Notes under the pieces: generated by a model
What the model was told of the DNA's origin: nothing
Database searches by the model: none
The model's input: the letters and a program-made list of their open reading frames with translations, nothing else
Program-made: the position numbers and the translations under genes
Shown: one piece after another, positions 61,104 through 64,000 of the stretch
Layout: each line of letters begins with the position of its first letter
How positions within the stretch are numbered: the first letter of the stretch is position 1
Source: Faecalibacterium sp.
Lineage (GTDB): Bacteria; Bacillota; Clostridia; Oscillospirales; Ruminococcaceae
Direction of reading: 5' to 3'
Assembly (NCBI GenBank): GCA_029264955.1
Contig: JARHYC010000021.1
Coordinates: 1 to 64,000, forward strand
Length of the DNA: 64,000 nucleotides

Positions 61104-63536
61104 ATGGAACGTAAAACCTTATTTAATGACAACTGGCAATTTCACTTAGGTGAATTAGAACAAAAACCCGATTCTGCACGCAGCAAATCCGGCGTGTGTG
61201 GTGGTGCCTCAAACCTAACCAATGCCGAAGGTGGATTCTATCCACTTCCGCAGCGTTACTGGACTTTGTTTGGCACCCAAGGGCCGGAGGTCGGCAATCA
61301 GGCGGTTCATATGGTTCCTGCGCTGACCGACACTTGGGAACCCGTTACGCTCCCTCATGACTGGCACAGCCGCCAGGACTATATCGTACCGGACGCAACC
61401 AACAACTCTGGTACAGGGATGACGAATGTAGGCAGTGATTGTTTGCCCAACGGCATTGGCTACTACCGCAAGGTATTCTCTTTGCCCGCCGAGGCAAAGG
61501 GACAGCGTCTCTTTTTGGAGTTTGAAGGCGTCATGCACAATGCATCCATTTGGATGAACGGCTTTTTGATTGCACAGCATTTCTCCGGCTATTCCGGATT
61601 TGCTGTAGATATTTCCGAGTATGCCAACTATGGCGAAGAAGGCAAGAATGCACTACTGGTCCGTACCGATTCTTTCGATCTGGAAGGCTGGTGGAGCGAC
61701 GGTGCCGGCATTTATCGCAACGTTTGGTTGACTTGTGTACCCATGGTACACATTGCACGCGACGGTATTTTTGCACATACTTCTCTTTTGCAAAACAATC
61801 ACGCCGAAGTTTGTGTATCTGCCGAAATCGAAAACAGCGGGGCAGCCTCCTGGAGCGGGAATGCCTGCTTCCGCCTGTATGATCCCAACGGTGCGCTGGT
61901 TGCACAGGAAACAGCCTGTGCTTGCGCCAACGCATTTGCCAACGGCAGTGCCGAAGTGACATTCCATCTGGAACAGCCTGCTCTGTGGGATTTGGAACAT
62001 CCAAATCTGTACCGTGCAGAAGTAGCACTGACCGATGATGCCAGTGATGCCGATTCTGTGTGCTTTGGTGTACGCACCGCAGAATACACCCAGAAGGGTC
62101 TGCTGTTGAATGGTCAGCTGGTGGAATTAAAGGGCGTATGTGCTCATCAGGATTTTGCTGGTGTTGGCACTGCCATGAGCCGCGATATTCTGCGTTACCG
62201 CTTGCAGCGTATTAAGGATATGGGGGGCAATGCTTACCGGTCTTCACACCATGCTGCCACCCGCACGCTGCTGGAAGAATGCGACCGTATGGGCATTTTG
62301 GTTCTGAATGAGGTTCGTCATTTTGATGTGCAGGCCGAAAGCATTGCCGATTTGCAGGACATGATTCGCGGTTCCCGCAACCACCCCTGCGTATTTATGT
62401 ATTGCCTGGAAAACGAAGAATTTATCGAATGTATGCCGCAGGGCCGCCGCATTTTGAAGCGACTGCTTGATGTGGGGCATACATTAGATGATACTCGTGC
62501 ATTTACGACTGCCACTCAGTTTGGCCGAGACGATGTCAACTATGTAGCATTAACAGATGTAGCCGGTTACAACTATGATAATGGCCAGGCAGACACATTC
62601 CTGAACGCTTACCCCGAAGGCCGTGTTATGGCGACCGAAGATGTAAGCTTCCTGTCTACCCGTGGGGTGTACGAGGATTCTCCCGAACACGGCTGGTGCG
62701 ATTGCTATGAAGGCGAAAATTACTATTGCAAGCTCATGCGCCGCAACGGCATCGACCCCGGCACCATGGGTGGTGCGGTGTCTGCCCTGGGGCTGACACG
62801 CACGTATTTTAATAACTGCATCAAAACTCCCCAGTTGGGCGGTATGTTCGTTTGGACCGCATTTGACTATCGTGGCGAAACCTTCCCTTGGAACTGGCCC
62901 GCTGTTGTCAGCAGCTACGGTGCTATGGATTACTGCGGCTTTGAAAAGGATGTCTTTTACTATTGGCGCAGCCTGTGGACGTCGGAACCCATGGTCCACT
63001 GCCTGCCCGGCTGGGATCTGTCCGGTCAGGAAAATCAGAACGTACTGATCGAGCTGTACTCCAACTGTCAGGAAGTGGAATTGTTTGTCAATGATATAAG
63101 CGTTGGCCGCAAATCTCATACACTGGGTCGTGTTACTTCCTGGGAGGTAACGTATCAGCCCGGCACCCTGCGTGCGGTCGGTTATAACGATGGTATTCCG
63201 GTCGCAGAGCAGGTTCATCATACCCCCGGTACTCCTGCTATGCTCAAACTGGAGCCGGTGTATGCCGGTGAACAGGATGTTCTGGTTAAGGTATCCGTCA
63301 CCGATGATGCGGGTCTGACCTGCCTGCGCGCGTGCCTGCCTGTGTCCTTTACCGCCGAAGGCGGCACCGTAATTGGTGTAGGCAACGGCGACCCCGCCTG
63401 CCATGAATCGGATGTAACCCATACTCGCACCACCTTTAACGGCTTGGGTCTGGCTATCATTCGACGCAACGGTACCGAACCTCTGACCGTAACCGCAGAA
63501 ACCTCCGGCTTGCCGCAGGCTGTCTGCACGCTGTAA
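61104..63536 (+). CDS. glycoside hydrolase family 2 enzyme (beta-galactosidase/beta-glucuronidase type)
   Basis: 810 residues, no signal peptide, so cytoplasmic. Sugar-binding N-domain (about 1-220; LPHDWHSRQDY, GYYRKVFSLP, EGVMHNASIWMNGFLI), immunoglobulin domain (220-330), TIM barrel from about 335 (ELKGVCAHQDFAGVGTAM, MGGNAYRSSHHA), and C-terminal beta domains (640-810). The acid/base lies in YCLENEEF (residue Glu after Asn, normally GNE) and the nucleophile in VMATEDVSF. HHA and EVRHFD replace the usual family substrate residues, so the glycan is not assignable. GGAGGTGA precedes ATG. Transport partner encoded just upstream. Confidence 0.92.
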   Translation: MERKTLFNDNWQFHLGELEQKPDSARSKSGVCGGASNLTNAEGGFYPLPQRYWTLFGTQGPEVGNQAVHMVPALTDTWEPVTLPHDWHSRQDYIVPDATNNSGTGMTNVGSDCLPNGIGYYRKVFSLPAEAKGQRLFLEFEGVMHNASIWMNGFLIAQHFSGYSGFAVDISEYANYGEEGKNALLVRTDSFDLEGWWSDGAGIYRNVWLTCVPMVHIARDGIFAHTSLLQNNHAEVCVSAEIENSGAASWSGNACFRLYDPNGALVAQETACACANAFANGSAEVTFHLEQPALWDLEHPNLYRAEVALTDDASDADSVCFGVRTAEYTQKGLLLNGQLVELKGVCAHQDFAGVGTAMSRDILRYRLQRIKDMGGNAYRSSHHAATRTLLEECDRMGILVLNEVRHFDVQAESIADLQDMIRGSRNHPCVFMYCLENEEFIECMPQGRRILKRLLDVGHTLDDTRAFTTATQFGRDDVNYVALTDVAGYNYDNGQADTFLNAYPEGRVMATEDVSFLSTRGVYEDSPEHGWCDCYEGENYYCKLMRRNGIDPGTMGGAVSALGLTRTYFNNCIKTPQLGGMFVWTAFDYRGETFPWNWPAVVSSYGAMDYCGFEKDVFYYWRSLWTSEPMVHCLPGWDLSGQENQNVLIELYSNCQEVELFVNDISVGRKSHTLGRVTSWEVTYQPGTLRAVGYNDGIPVAEQVHHTPGTPAMLKLEPVYAGEQDVLVKVSVTDDAGLTCLRACLPVSFTAEGGTVIGVGNGDPACHESDVTHTRTTFNGLGLAIIRRNGTEPLTVTAETSGLPQAVCTL

Positions 63537-63557
63537 ATTTTATTTGCTCCCCCTTTC

Positions 63558-63611
63558 TGGTTCTCCCTGAAGTAAAACATACCGTCTCTGTGTTTTCTTT
63601 TGGGAGAACCA
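63558..63611. other. long-loop inverted repeat after the GH2 gene
   Basis: TGGTTCTCCC (63558-63567) and GGGAGAACCA (63602-63611), perfect ten-base arms with a 34-base loop. Its meaning is unknown; it could be a weak first stop for transcription or an mRNA end-protecting stem. Confidence 0.5.
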
Positions 63612-63628
63612 TTTATTATTTATCGCAT

Positions 63629-63676
63629 AAAAGAAAAGCCCATTGGCACAATTTGTGCCGATGGGCTTTTCTTTTT
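63629..63676. terminator. bidirectional terminator at the end of the GH2 operon
   Basis: AAAGAAAAGCCCATtGGCACAA / TTGTGCCgATGGGCTTTTCTTT, 20 pairs with a short loop; overlaps the stop codon of the next minus-strand gene. Confidence 0.88.
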
Positions 63677-64000
63677 ACTCTGCTTCCGCACACAGAAGCG
63701 CTTTCTGGCCATTTACCTTGTTTGCCAAATAGGACGGTAGATAGAACAGTGCCGGCCCAATCAAATACAGGAAATATAAAATGCAGGTAACCATACGCGG
63801 ATCTCTTGCGCCCAGCACCATTTGCACCAAAAAATGCTGACCGCGGAAATACATATAGTCTGCCTGAATGGGCGAATAATTGATGATGTTTGCCGGAATG
63901 GAAACAATCAAACCCGGCAGACTGGCGAGGAACATCTCCCACCATTTTGTAATACCGGTATAGCTGTGGTAGCCCGACAGCAGCATAACCAAGCAGGTGA
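63675..64000 (-). CDS. membrane protein, N-terminus beyond window edge
   Basis: At least 108 residues, open to the right edge (no stop before 64000 on the minus strand). Two to three hydrophobic helices are visible: MFLASLPGLIVSIPANIINY and MVTCILYFLYLIGPALFYLP. It ends LANKVNGQKALLCAEAE. YSPIQADYMYFRGQHFLVQM is a loop. No family recognised; the visible methionines are not a proven start. Confidence 0.5.
   Translation of the reverse strand, partial: TCLVMLLSGYHSYTGITKWWEMFLASLPGLIVSIPANIINYSPIQADYMYFRGQHFLVQMVLGARDPRMVTCILYFLYLIGPALFYLPSYLANKVNGQKALLCAEAE

Noticed and set aside
1-64000. Prophage, insertion sequence, toxin-antitoxin or defence system
   Set aside because: No integrase, transposase, terminase, restriction enzyme or toxin-like pair was seen; gene content and codon use look uniform and core-like.

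Overview
The window looks like chromosomal core sequence from an anaerobic Firmicute of the Oscillospiraceae/Ruminococcaceae (Faecalibacterium, Gemmiger or Subdoligranulum type). This is an inference. The supporting features are roughly 50% GC, strong AGGAGG ribosome-binding sites, a CIRCE-controlled hrcA-grpE-dnaK-dnaJ cluster, spoVT, a T-box leader ahead of brnQ, a two-gene SufC/SufB iron-sulfur module, a DUF6472-type cysteine-rich miniprotein and Rnf-like membrane subunits. I see no rRNA, CRISPR array, insertion sequence, phage or plasmid gene. There is one tRNA.

Region by region. 1-6 kb: a CobW/COG0523 metal GTPase (cut by the left edge), Xaa-Pro aminopeptidase and two NuoL/M/N-like membrane proteins. 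6-12 kb: a Tet(M)-like ribosomal GTPase fused to a Rae1/YacP-type NYN nuclease domain, two small genes, a PAP2 membrane protein, and prmA-rsmE. 12-19 kb: a patatin lipase, a LytTR regulator with a degenerate receiver, an ArsR / HMA chaperone / P1B-ATPase metal-efflux operon with an operator on its promoter, and sufC-sufB. 19-28.5 kb: DUF1294 and a second PAP2 protein, a HAD phosphatase, the heat-shock operon, spoVT, and brnQ behind a T-box. 28.5-34.5 kb: a surface SGNH hydrolase with Pro/Thr/Glu repeats, an ECF S-component divergent from a MocR regulator, an LCP-like protein, and rlmA. 34.5-40.6 kb: a probable operon rpe-rnfD-rnfE-rnfA-(TIM-barrel hydrolase-like protein)-DEAD helicase-rlmA. 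40.7-50.2 kb: an OmpR-type two-component pair, ychF, mtnN, malQ, a long-form AlaX tRNA editor and trmB. 50.2-58.4 kb: dinB, a flippase and an envelope lipoprotein cluster, and a CAU tRNA. 58.5-63.6 kb: an AraC regulator divergent from an MFS transporter and a GH2 glycosidase. The right edge cuts a membrane protein.

The most unusual content is protein architecture. (1) A ribosomal-protection GTPase joined to a ribosome-associated A-site mRNA nuclease domain. (2) An RnfD-E-A trio without RnfB/C/G in which the membrane cysteines that bind the iron-sulfur cluster are replaced. (3) Two complex-I antiporter-like subunits that have lost the charged proton-path residues and have no other complex-I genes nearby. 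(4) A MocR regulator with Arg in place of the PLP lysine. (5) A LytTR regulator without the phospho-acceptor Asp. Alignments behind these calls were made by eye from memory of the families, with no database search.
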